DNA of 64,000 bases from Acinetobacter tandoii DSM 14970 = CIP 107469 (GTDB taxonomy: Bacteria > Pseudomonadota > Gammaproteobacteria > Pseudomonadales > Moraxellaceae): assembly GCF_000400735.1 (NCBI RefSeq), contig NZ_KE007367.1, positions 135,146 to 199,145 of the forward strand. Reading direction: 5' to 3'. Each line of letters starts with the position of its first letter. Position 1 is the first letter of the stretch. Position numbers and translations under genes: made by a program. A model generated the notes under the pieces. That model made no database searches, had not been told where the DNA came from, and was given only the letters and a program-made list of their open reading frames with translations. Of this stretch, positions 25,692 to 33,960 are shown in pieces.

Positions 25692-27107
25692 TTAAATTCC
25701 CTTAAAGGCATCAATTGCCCGCTGACGGCTCGATTTCAAGTCAACGATAGGGTGGGGATAATCCAGTTTTAAGTTTGTATTTTTGGCAAATGGTTCATGA
25801 ATACTCTTGGCATCGAGATGAGCCAATTCAGGAACCCATTTGCGAATATAGTCGCCATTGGCATCAAATTTTTGTGATTGGCTAATCGGGTTAAAGATAC
25901 GGAAATAGGGCACTGCATCTGTACCTGTAGATGCACACCATTGCCAACCACCATTATTTGCGGCTAAATCACCATCAATTAAATGTTGCATAAACCATTG
26001 TTCCCCCAGACGCCAATCAATCAGTAAGTTTTTACACAGGAACATTGCTGTGATCATACGGACACGGTTGTGCATCCAGCCCGTAGCAAGCAGTTGTCGC
26101 ATACCAGCATCGACAATCGGGATACCTGTACGTCCTTGTTGCCATACAATTAAGTCCTCAGGTGCATCGCGCCATGGAATATATTGTGTACTTGCTTTGA
26201 AAGGTTGGTGCTTAGAGACTTGTGGAAAGTCATACAGGATATGCTGATAAAATTCACGCCAAAGCAGTTCATCTAACCATGTTTGCTGCCCTAGATTTTC
26301 AGGGAGGAAATGCCCGTGTTGCTTTCGAAATAGTGCCTGAATACATTGGCGAATGGAAAGTAAACCAATATTAAGATAAGGAGAGAGCTGACTGGTACCT
26401 CGTAAATTTGGAAAGTCTCTTTCATTTTGATAGTGACTAACTTGATGATCAATAAAATGATCCAATCGTTGTAAGGCACAGTCTTCGCCTACAGGCCATT
26501 GCATTGCAAAATGAGATTCAAGGGGCTGGGCACCTAATTCAGCAAGCGTAGGAATCTTGCTCTCTACCATGAGGTTGACAGGAGACTGTGCCGTAGGTGT
26601 TGGGTAACATTGTGGCAGACTCAAACTGAATTGTTCATAACAAAATTTTTTAAATGCACCAAAGACTTGATAGGGGTGTTGGGATTTATTTCGAATGGAG
26701 CCAATTGGGAAAAGTGTACGATCTTGATACAGCTCTAATGTTTTTTTATGTTGTTGAAGTAAATTTTGAACTTCACTATCACGCTTTAACTCATTTACAC
26801 CAAACTCAATATTGGCATGAATTGTTTCTACCGCATATGTTGTACTCAAATCTAGTAGAGCTTGAGGAATATCTTTCCACAAAGGCACTTGTTGAATGAT
26901 GAGAGGAATATTGAGTTGATGGAGTTGTTCTTTTAAGGAATGTAATTGGCGTAAGTAAAAATCTATTTTAACAGGTGCATCATGGTGAATCGCCCATTGT
27001 TCAGGAGATAAGATGACCACAGCCAAACAGGTATCGGCTTGTGTGGCATACCAAAGTGCAGCATGGTCTTGTATACGTAAGTCTTGTCGGAACCAAATCA
27101 ATTGCAT
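25692..27107 (-). CDS. phrB: Deoxyribodipyrimidine photolyase
   Basis: This 471-residue class I CPD photolyase repairs UV-induced pyrimidine dimers using FADH- and an antenna chromophore. The N-terminal domain starts LIWFRQDLRIQDHAAL. The FAD-binding C-terminal domain shows LRGTSQLSPYLNIGLLSIRQ, WLDELLWREFYQHIL, MRQLLATGWMHNRVRM and GGWQWCASTGTDAVPYFRIF. All are family signatures. It is monocistronic, downstream of the slyD terminator, with a long palindrome at its 3' end. Confidence 0.95.
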   Translation of the reverse strand: MQLIWFRQDLRIQDHAALWYATQADTCLAVVILSPEQWAIHHDAPVKIDFYLRQLHSLKEQLHQLNIPLIIQQVPLWKDIPQALLDLSTTYAVETIHANIEFGVNELKRDSEVQNLLQQHKKTLELYQDRTLFPIGSIRNKSQHPYQVFGAFKKFCYEQFSLSLPQCYPTPTAQSPVNLMVESKIPTLAELGAQPLESHFAMQWPVGEDCALQRLDHFIDHQVSHYQNERDFPNLRGTSQLSPYLNIGLLSIRQCIQALFRKQHGHFLPENLGQQTWLDELLWREFYQHILYDFPQVSKHQPFKASTQYIPWRDAPEDLIVWQQGRTGIPIVDAGMRQLLATGWMHNRVRMITAMFLCKNLLIDWRLGEQWFMQHLIDGDLAANNGGWQWCASTGTDAVPYFRIFNPISQSQKFDANGDYIRKWVPELAHLDAKSIHEPFAKNTNLKLDYPHPIVDLKSSRQRAIDAFKGI

Positions 27108-27201
27108 GAGCTTAGTGCTTGAATAAACTACTTAACTTGATTCTAAAACGATTTACTAAAATTCAGTAGGATGAGATGTATAAAAATAAAACACTAGGCG
27201 T

Positions 27202-27233
27202 AAAAAAGGGCAAAGTTAAATTTGCCCTTTTTT
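27202..27233 (-). terminator. Terminator after slyD
   Basis: AAAAAAGGGCAAA and TTTGCCCTTTTTT form a 13-bp perfect stem with a 6-nt loop, just after the slyD stop on the minus strand. Confidence 0.9.
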
Positions 27234-27246
27234 TGATCTGTCGATC

Positions 27247-27729
27247 TTAGTGGTGATGACCACCCGCACCGTGTACGTGACCGTGATCTAATTCTTCTTG
27301 AGAAGCTTCACGGATTTCAACGATTTCAACTTCGAAAGTTAAGTCTTGACCAGCAAGTGGGAAGTTTGCATCAACGATTACGTTGTCGCCTTCAACCGCT
27401 TTAACAGTTACGATTTGAACGCCATCATCAGTTTGCGCTTGGAATTGCATGCCCGCTTGGATGTTGTCAACGCCTTGGAACATTTGCGCTGGAACTTCTT
27501 GTACTAGGTCTGGGTTGTATTCGCCATAACCTTCAGCAGCAGGAACGTTTACAGTGAATTTTTCGCCTACAGTTTTACCAAGAAGCGCTTTTTCTAAACC
27601 AGGGATGATGTTGCCCGCACCGTGCAAATATGCAAGTGGTTCACCTTGAGATTGGTCGAGAGTTTCACCCTCTGCGTTAGTCAATGTGTAGTGGAAAGAA
27701 ACCACGTGGTTATTTGCAATAGCAGTCAT
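27247..27729 (-). CDS. slyD: FKBP-type peptidyl-prolyl isomerase SlyD
   Basis: This 160-residue cytoplasmic prolyl isomerase/chaperone has an FKBP domain (NAEGETLDQSQGEPLAYLHG, IIPGLEKALLGKTVGEKF) with an inserted IF chaperone flap in the middle. The C-terminus carries a short His-rich tail (HGHVHGAGGHHH), a reduced version of the metal-binding tail that in E. coli SlyD binds nickel for hydrogenase assembly. No hydrogenase genes are present nearby. Confidence 0.95.
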   Translation of the reverse strand: MTAIANNHVVSFHYTLTNAEGETLDQSQGEPLAYLHGAGNIIPGLEKALLGKTVGEKFTVNVPAAEGYGEYNPDLVQEVPAQMFQGVDNIQAGMQFQAQTDDGVQIVTVKAVEGDNVIVDANFPLAGQDLTFEVEIVEIREASQEELDHGHVHGAGGHHH

Positions 27730-27863
27730 GTTATTGATCCATTCAATTTTTAAGGGTACATCATAAAGTGAAAAGCAGATTTTGTTGACTGTATTTCATC
27801 AAAATTCTGCAATTTGTACTTTTTTACGACATTTTTTAGTTAATAAGGGCAATTTAAAAAATT

Positions 27864-29150
27864 TCAATGCAATTTAATATTAGGTGCCAGTTTTTTGTTC
27901 ATTGCATCTTTTGCCATAAAATAAGCGGTTCGGGTATATCCATGTAAAGTTGCCTGATGCATACGATACAAAGAGACATAAAGTGATTTCGCCACCCATC
28001 CCTGCACGTTCACTTGACCAAGCAATTCTCCTACAGCTTTATGATGACTTAATGACACCAATGAGCCTTTATCTATAAATTTAAACATCGGCGGTGTCTT
28101 GTTTTTTATTCGTGCAGACATTGCACTCACCAAGAAATGGGCCTGTTGACTCGCGACTTGTGCACGTGGTCCAAGTACAGGTTCATCGGCAATTGGCTGG
28201 CAATGTGCACAATCGCCAAAAGCAAAAATATTCGGGTCTGTTTTGGTTTGTAAGGTCGCGTAGACTTTTAAACGATTTAAATGATCTTTTTCGAATTCCG
28301 TCAGATGTTGAAATACTTGCGGCGCTTGAATCCCTGCACACCAAACTTTTAGATCTGCGGGAATACTGGCACCATGAGCAAAATATATTTGTTTTTCATC
28401 AATTTTACTGACTCGTTTATGGGTTAAAACTTGAATGTTGGCATGATGCAGTTCACGTAAAGTATGCTGTGATATTTTCTCTGACAGTGCAGGTAAAATG
28501 CGGTCGGCAGCCTCAATGAGGGAGATTTTTACTCGTTTAGGATCGATTTTATTGAGGCCGTATTGATGAAAACTTTGTGTACTCTGTACCAGTTCTGCTG
28601 CCAATTCTACCCCAGTTGCGCCCGCGCCAATAATGGCAATATTCAAATCTGTGAGCGAAGATTGGGTTTGCGCGGCCACATATAGGTGCAAAAGTTGTTG
28701 CTGAAATTGTTCTGCTTGTACGCGACTGTCTAGAAAATGACAATGCTCCTCACGTACACCTTCTGTGTTGAAGTCGTTCGATGTAGAGCCAATAGCAAAA
28801 ATAAGGGTGTCATAGTTAAGAGAAAAGAGCTGCTGATCTTTATTTCCACTAGAGAAAGGATGTTCTAATAAAATACGCTTATTGCTTCGCTCTAATTCAG
28901 TAAAGCGACCTAAGACAAACTCATAATTGTGTTGTGCTGCATGAGCATAATAATTCAATTCCTCGCTGTGGGCATTCAGTGTACCGACTGCAATTTCATG
29001 TAATAACGGTTTCCAAATATGTGTCAGATTTTGGTCAACTAAAATAATTTTGGCTTTAGCCTGTTTACCAAAATGTTCTCCCAATAAAGTAGCCAGCTCT
29101 AACCCTCCAGCACCACCACCGACAATCACAATTTTATGTAGTTCGTTCAT
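27864..29150 (-). CDS. ndh: Type II NADH dehydrogenase (NDH-2)
   Basis: This 428-residue FAD-containing, membrane-associated NADH:quinone oxidoreductase feeds electrons to the quinone pool without proton pumping. The FAD motif VIVGGGAGGLELA is at the N-terminus, the second NADH motif IAIIGAGATGVELAAEL is mid-protein, and the FAD segment FAFGDCAHC lies near residue 313. The amphipathic C-terminal region fits peripheral membrane attachment. It stands alone after the dacC terminator. Confidence 0.85.
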   Translation of the reverse strand: MNELHKIVIVGGGAGGLELATLLGEHFGKQAKAKIILVDQNLTHIWKPLLHEIAVGTLNAHSEELNYYAHAAQHNYEFVLGRFTELERSNKRILLEHPFSSGNKDQQLFSLNYDTLIFAIGSTSNDFNTEGVREEHCHFLDSRVQAEQFQQQLLHLYVAAQTQSSLTDLNIAIIGAGATGVELAAELVQSTQSFHQYGLNKIDPKRVKISLIEAADRILPALSEKISQHTLRELHHANIQVLTHKRVSKIDEKQIYFAHGASIPADLKVWCAGIQAPQVFQHLTEFEKDHLNRLKVYATLQTKTDPNIFAFGDCAHCQPIADEPVLGPRAQVASQQAHFLVSAMSARIKNKTPPMFKFIDKGSLVSLSHHKAVGELLGQVNVQGWVAKSLYVSLYRMHQATLHGYTRTAYFMAKDAMNKKLAPNIKLH

Positions 29151-29176
29151 TTTGACCGACCTGTTTTATTATTAAA

Positions 29177-29215
29177 AAAAAAAGAAGATGGCTTAACATG
29201 CCATCTTCTTTTTTT
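29177..29215 (-). terminator. Terminator after dacC
   Basis: A 16-bp stem (AAAAAAAGAAGATGGC with GCCATCTTCTTTTTTT) closes a 7-nt loop. It lies between the dacC stop and the ndh start on the minus strand. Confidence 0.9.
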
Positions 29216-29222
29216 GATGTGT

Positions 29223-29255
29223 TGTAAGTTGTTTTACAATTTACAACAACTTACA
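29223..29255. repeat. 11-bp inverted repeat in dacC 3' region
   Basis: TGTAAGTTGTT and AACAACTTACA are perfect arms around an 11-nt loop, 25 bp beyond the dacC stop and just ahead of its terminator. It is possibly an mRNA 3' structure. Confidence 0.4.
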
Positions 29256-29279
29256 TAAACCAAACTAAAGCATTCAACT

Positions 29280-30590
29280 TTAATGGAGTGGATAAATTTT
29301 TACTTTAAAATCATCTGAACCAAAAAAAGGCAGAATATGTTTTAACCAGATGAAGAAGCGCTCAAATACATTGGCTTCTTCAATTTGAACATCATCTTCA
29401 ATTGCAATAGTTCGGATGAGCTGGTTGTTTTGATAAACATGTACAGTTGCCAACTGCATGACTTTCGCCAAAGGAGCAGTTAAAGCATGCTCATTCATTT
29501 CAATATTTAAATGTGTTTTTGTTTCTGCCAAAGGGTTGACGGAATGTAAGCTGCCATCACCTGTATTGAGCATAATACGCTGATTAATTTTGTCGTAAGT
29601 GCTTAAGTCAATCGCATAAGGTTGGTCGTACAAAGACGTTGTAATTAGTTCAGGTGCTTGGGTTTGAACTTTAAACATTTTCAATGTGGATTTCACCACA
29701 GGTAGCTCAGCAATGAGTTGCTTATCCTTAATTGCAACTTCGTTGCGTGTGTAGGTATAAGCCAAATTCATAAGGTCATAAGCCACTTCCGCACGTTTTG
29801 CAGCACTCTTGGTTCCCATGACTACAACGACTAGACGACGATTTGGTGCATCAGGGTTCATGGTAGGACGGTTTGCCGTTAGAGCAAGGTTATAACCCGC
29901 TGCTTTGGTATAGCCTGTTTTTAAACCATCAACGGTAGGATCCATTTTCAGGACTAAATTAGTTGCGTGGTGGAAGCGTTGGTTATAGCTAAAACTTTGT
30001 TGCTTGGAATAATAAAAATAGTCTGGCGTTTGTTTACTAATTGCTTGTCCTAATTGCGCTAAATCATTTGCAGATGAATAGTGCTCTGGCATGGTAATGC
30101 CTGCTGGGTTTTGGAAGTGCGTGTCTTTCATACCGAGCGCTTTTGCTTCCTGATTCATGCGTTCTACAAACTTTGGAATACTGCCTGAAATACGCTCGGC
30201 AAGCGTAACGGCCGCATCATTTGCTGACATCACAATTAAGCCTGCCAGAAGTTGATCTACCGAAATCTTTTCGCCTTCCTTTAGGTACATTTGTGATTCG
30301 TCCCACATGACTGTTTTTACAACAGGTGTGGCAGTGAGTACTTCATCTTTACGCAAATGTCCTGCTTGAATTTCTTTTAAAGCAATATAACCAACCATCA
30401 TTTTTGTTAATGAAGCAGGTGCGCGTTGCGCATGGCTATTATATTCAGCAATCACTTGTCCAGATTGGGTGTCTAAAATCGTCCATGATTCGGCTTGAAC
30501 ACTTTCGGGAACTAAGTTAAGGAGTGTAGCGTTTGCAAAAGAAGTACAGAGCAAAGCAAATAAAGCGAGGAGGTAAGTGAAACGTTTCAA
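29280..30590 (-). CDS. dacC: D-alanyl-D-alanine carboxypeptidase (PBP5/6 type)
   Basis: This exported low-molecular-weight penicillin-binding protein trims the terminal D-Ala from peptidoglycan stem peptides. A signal peptide ends CTSFANA. The active-site motifs are SLTKMM (SxxK), SANDAA (SxN) and LKTGYT (KTG). A C-terminal PBP5-like beta domain and an amphipathic end (FFIWLKHILPFFG) anchor it at the periplasmic face of the membrane. I choose TTG 30590, giving MKRFTYLLALFALL, because AGGA stands 6 nt upstream; no ATG is available at the 5' end. Confidence 0.9.
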   Translation of the reverse strand: MKRFTYLLALFALLCTSFANATLLNLVPESVQAESWTILDTQSGQVIAEYNSHAQRAPASLTKMMVGYIALKEIQAGHLRKDEVLTATPVVKTVMWDESQMYLKEGEKISVDQLLAGLIVMSANDAAVTLAERISGSIPKFVERMNQEAKALGMKDTHFQNPAGITMPEHYSSANDLAQLGQAISKQTPDYFYYSKQQSFSYNQRFHHATNLVLKMDPTVDGLKTGYTKAAGYNLALTANRPTMNPDAPNRRLVVVVMGTKSAAKRAEVAYDLMNLAYTYTRNEVAIKDKQLIAELPVVKSTLKMFKVQTQAPELITTSLYDQPYAIDLSTYDKINQRIMLNTGDGSLHSVNPLAETKTHLNIEMNEHALTAPLAKVMQLATVHVYQNNQLIRTIAIEDDVQIEEANVFERFFIWLKHILPFFGSDDFKVKIYPLH

Positions 30591-30768
30591 AGGTATTCCT
30601 ATCAAGCTAATCCATCAGCAAGAAACTGACAAAACTAGGGGAATGCTATGCCTTTTTTAACTTGATGGCTAGTCCGAGTTGCAGACAAATAACACAGTTC
30701 TGCATCGGTTTAGAAAAAAATGCTAAGCTAGCTGCTAAGATTAATTATTTTATTTTGAACTGCCTATT

Positions 30769-32472
30769 ATGTTGCATTATCAAATCGAATTTGACGATTA
30801 TCATCAGCATCTTGTACATGTCACACTGCGTTTTTTGGCAAACCCAACTCAAGTCCTTTCTCTCCCAACATGGATTCCTGGTAGCTACTTGATTCGCGAG
30901 TTTTCTAAACACATCGAATCTGTGCGCGCGTATGATGAATCGGGTCGCGTTCTAAAAATTCAGAAATTTGAAAAGAATAAATGGCGCTTGTTCAACACGG
31001 ATCACGAATTTATTACGGTTGAATATGATGTCTATGCCTATGATTTGTCTGTGCGTGGCGCCTATGTCGATCAGAACCGTTTATATGTCAATCCTGCATG
31101 TGCTTGTTTAGGTTTGGATGGTCAGGAAGAAAAAGAAATTGAAGTTGAACTGTTCTTGCCTGATGAATTAAAACATTTCCAATTGGCAACAGGCTTGGCA
31201 TCTAAAAGTTTGGTCAAAGGTCGTTATACCTTAAAAGCCAAAAACTATGCAGAACTAATTGATGCACCGTTTGAGTTAGCAGAGCAAACTCGCTTTAGCT
31301 TTAATGCTGAAGGCATCACACATGAGTTTGTGGTTTCAGGGCAACATGCCATGAATGCCGAGCGTATGCAGCAGGACATCGAAAAAATCTGTGCCACTGA
31401 AATTAAGATGTTTGGTTCGGCACCGTTTGCCAACTATACCTTTATGACCATGGCAACGGGCAATAGTTATGGTGGATTAGAACATCCAAACAGCACCAGT
31501 TTAATTACACCGCGCAGTGATTTGCCGAAAGTTGATGAACCTGTAGAACCTTCGGAAGATTATCAGCGCTTTTTAGGCTTGTGTAGTCATGAATATTTCC
31601 ATTCGTGGTTGGTCAAGTTTATTCGTCCTGAAAATTTGGTTAATTATGACCTAAACAAAGAAAGTTACACCACTTTACTTTGGGTGTTTGAAGGCTTTAC
31701 TTCATATTATGACGATTTGATTTTGCTACGCAGTGGTGTGGTCTCGCAAGAATCTTATTTAAAACTCCTTAAAACCCAGATTGATCGTTACTTGCAGAAC
31801 CCAGGTCGTCATGTACAAACAGTGGCAGAATCTAGTTTTGATGCGTGGGTAAAATTCTATCGTCAGGATGAAAATTCGAACAATGCTGGCACTAGCTACT
31901 ACAACAAAGGTTGTTTAGTCGCATTGTGTTTGGATCTAGGTCTGCGTTTACGAGGTTCAAGCTTGGATGCTTTAATGCGCAAATTGTACGAGAATGCGCA
32001 AAAGGGTGTACAAGTACACGAACGCACGATTGTTGAATTGTGTAATGAGTTGACAGGTGATAATTGGATTGAACAAATTAACCATTTAATCAATACCGTT
32101 GATGAATTGCCGCTCGATCAATTATTCCCTGAATTTGGCTTAAGCTATAGCTTAAAAAATGATAAATCATTGCCATTTGGCATGAAAGTCGTAGACAAGC
32201 CAGAAGGCGTGCTGATTCAGCAAATTCGCCGTGATGGTGCTGCTGCGCAAGCAGGTCTTTCTGCCAATGATGTGATTCTTGCGATTGATGGCTTAAAAGC
32301 CAGTGAAAAGCTCTTGGCGCAATATGCGAAATGTAAAGAGACGTTCACTATCTTTGCATTCCGTCGTGATGAATTGATGCAATTTGAAGTTCAAGCTGGT
32401 GAAACTGGTTTAACTACTGTGGAATTAAAAGTAGAAGATCAGACGAAGGCAGATGCTTGGTTAAAAGCTTAA
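30769..32472 (+). CDS. M61-family metallopeptidase with PDZ domain
   Basis: This 567-residue cytoplasmic peptidase of the glycyl aminopeptidase (M61) type has the HEYFHSW zinc-binding motif, with a downstream Glu in VFEGFTSYYDD. The N-terminal M61 beta domain includes LPTWIPGSYLIREFSKHIE. A PDZ domain near residues 460-545 (GVLIQQIRRDGAAAQAGLSANDVILAI) precedes the C-terminus. No signal peptide is seen. It starts at ATG 30769, divergent from dacC, and ends at a strong terminator. Confidence 0.85.
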   Translation: MLHYQIEFDDYHQHLVHVTLRFLANPTQVLSLPTWIPGSYLIREFSKHIESVRAYDESGRVLKIQKFEKNKWRLFNTDHEFITVEYDVYAYDLSVRGAYVDQNRLYVNPACACLGLDGQEEKEIEVELFLPDELKHFQLATGLASKSLVKGRYTLKAKNYAELIDAPFELAEQTRFSFNAEGITHEFVVSGQHAMNAERMQQDIEKICATEIKMFGSAPFANYTFMTMATGNSYGGLEHPNSTSLITPRSDLPKVDEPVEPSEDYQRFLGLCSHEYFHSWLVKFIRPENLVNYDLNKESYTTLLWVFEGFTSYYDDLILLRSGVVSQESYLKLLKTQIDRYLQNPGRHVQTVAESSFDAWVKFYRQDENSNNAGTSYYNKGCLVALCLDLGLRLRGSSLDALMRKLYENAQKGVQVHERTIVELCNELTGDNWIEQINHLINTVDELPLDQLFPEFGLSYSLKNDKSLPFGMKVVDKPEGVLIQQIRRDGAAAQAGLSANDVILAIDGLKASEKLLAQYAKCKETFTIFAFRRDELMQFEVQAGETGLTTVELKVEDQTKADAWLKA

Positions 32473-32494
32473 GCTGTCAGATTTAAATAGAGTT

Positions 32495-32524
32495 AAAAAA
32501 CGATGCCTTATGGCATCGTTTTTT
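32495..32524. terminator. Terminator after M61 peptidase
   Basis: AAAAAACGATGCC and GGCATCGTTTTTT form a 13-bp stem with loop TTAT, between convergent genes. It is likely shared with uraH. Confidence 0.9.
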
Positions 32525-32555
32525 ATATTGAATTTAGTAAAGCTGTTTCGAAACA

Positions 32556-32954
32556 TTAGTTGCCACGATAGGTTGAATAGCCATAAGGGCTAATTAACAG
32601 TGGAATATGGTAATGATCAAGTGAGCCATCAATTACAAATACCACAGGAACTTCTGGAAAGAATGAACGTTGATTCTGTTGACGGAACCAGTCACCTGTT
32701 TTGAAGGTAACTTTATAGATCCCTTTCTGTAAAGCTGTGTCCTTGGGGTAAAGCTCAGTAATTCGACCTTGTTCGTTGGTCGTACCTGAATTGATCTCGA
32801 CCCATTGATTGTTTTGTTGCGTTTCTAGCACGACTTTCACATTTGCAGATGGCAAACCATTGTCCAAATTGAGTACATGAACACTTAAAGGGTTTTGTGC
32901 AAAGCAGAAAGAAGAGAGACTAAGTCCAACAAGTGGCAAGAAATATTTAACCAT
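32556..32954 (-). CDS. uraH: Periplasmic 5-hydroxyisourate hydrolase
   Basis: This transthyretin-like protein of 132 residues hydrolyses 5-hydroxyisourate, the product of urate oxidation. A signal peptide ending CFAQ directs it out of the cytoplasm. The fold opens PLSVHVLNLDNGLPSANVKV, has GRITELY, and ends HYHIPLLISPYGYSTYRGN, where the C-terminal YRG segment is the family's active-site signature. No other purine catabolism genes are near. A periplasmic location matches the transthyretin-related protein group of enterobacteria. Confidence 0.9.
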   Translation of the reverse strand: MVKYFLPLVGLSLSSFCFAQNPLSVHVLNLDNGLPSANVKVVLETQQNNQWVEINSGTTNEQGRITELYPKDTALQKGIYKVTFKTGDWFRQQNQRSFFPEVPVVFVIDGSLDHYHIPLLISPYGYSTYRGN

Positions 32955-33082
32955 TTGACTTTTCCTAAAGCTAAAAAAGATTGAGTTTAAACAATCAATC
33001 AGAAATCAACATTTCATTATGTAACAGACACCAGAATCGATAGAACATTAATGAACAATGGATACACAGAGCCAACTTAACG

Positions 33083-33496
33083 TTATGGTTGTTCTTTTTT
33101 CATCGGAACCAACATCCGTGACACACCTCTAAACTCCGCAATTGTTTCTTGCTTTTGGTTCACCACCTGAATGTCGTAAAATTCAGAACGGCCTGCTTGG
33201 GAGCGTAACTCCGCAGTTGCAGTGAGTACATCACCAATCCGTCCAGGTTTAATGTAGCTGATATTACAGTGCTGGCCCACGGCAGGGTAGTCACCTGTAT
33301 TACAAGCAACCGCAAAAGCACCATCGGCTAAAGTGAAGATAATTCCACCGTGACAAGTACCATGTCCTTGGGTATGTCGCTTTTCGACCAAAAGTTCCAC
33401 TTTGGCATAACAGTCTTTGTAGTCGATTAAGCGGGCACCTATATTTTGCATGACTTGATCATTATTAAATAATGTATGTCCTTTTACAGTGTCCAT
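33083..33496 (-). CDS. paaI: PaaI-like hotdog-fold acyl-CoA thioesterase
   Basis: This cytoplasmic hotdog thioesterase of 137 residues carries the PaaI signature GHGTCHGGIIFTLADGAFAVACN, followed by NISYIKPGRIGDVLTATAEL. PaaI hydrolyses hydroxyphenylacetyl-CoA and related dead-end CoA esters. There is no paa cluster in the window, so the phenylacetate link is from family similarity only. A GGATGAGA ribosome site precedes the ATG. Confidence 0.75.
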   Translation of the reverse strand: MDTVKGHTLFNNDQVMQNIGARLIDYKDCYAKVELLVEKRHTQGHGTCHGGIIFTLADGAFAVACNTGDYPAVGQHCNISYIKPGRIGDVLTATAELRSQAGRSEFYDIQVVNQKQETIAEFRGVSRMLVPMKKEQP

Positions 33497-33960
33497 GTCT
33501 CATCCTTTTTGATACGTTATTGTATATTTATAACTAAATATGAATCATCATTAGCACTATCATAGCGCCTGATCAAGGTGTTTGAATAAAAAATAGAAAT
33601 TTGAAAGTTCAATAAATATTCAAGATTCAACATGAAATAGATCATAATTTGAGATGAGGTGGTGTTGGTATTGCGCTATATTGAATTGAATATGAACAAC
33701 AACGATTTTAAAGAATAACGATGAGAATAAAGGATGCAGGATATATTTTGTTCTGTATGTAAATAATTGACTTTAAAAAATGTTTAAAAAAACCACATAA
33801 ACTGTGTGGTATTTTCTGACGAAATGTCGTTATCACAAGATATATCGTTGACTGATAAGCGTTGAAGGCCGATACTCTCAGGGTTTATTCAAGCAATCGG
33901 TTCGTAGGACTGGGCCAAAAGTCTAGTTCTCAATACTCAATTTAACACAAGGGGCTATAT
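33497..33960. other. Long leader region upstream of icd
   Basis: This is about 460 bp between divergent paaI and icd. AAGGGG stands a few bases before the icd ATG. A minus-strand terminator at 33786-33810 points away from icd and hints at a short antisense transcript. No known riboswitch is recognised. Confidence 0.4.
33786..33810 (-). terminator. Minus-strand terminator in icd leader
   Basis: On the minus strand ACCACA and TGTGGT pair around a 7-nt loop, followed by TTTTTTT. No annotated minus-strand gene ends here, so it would close an unannotated short transcript. The 6-bp stem is modest. Confidence 0.4.
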
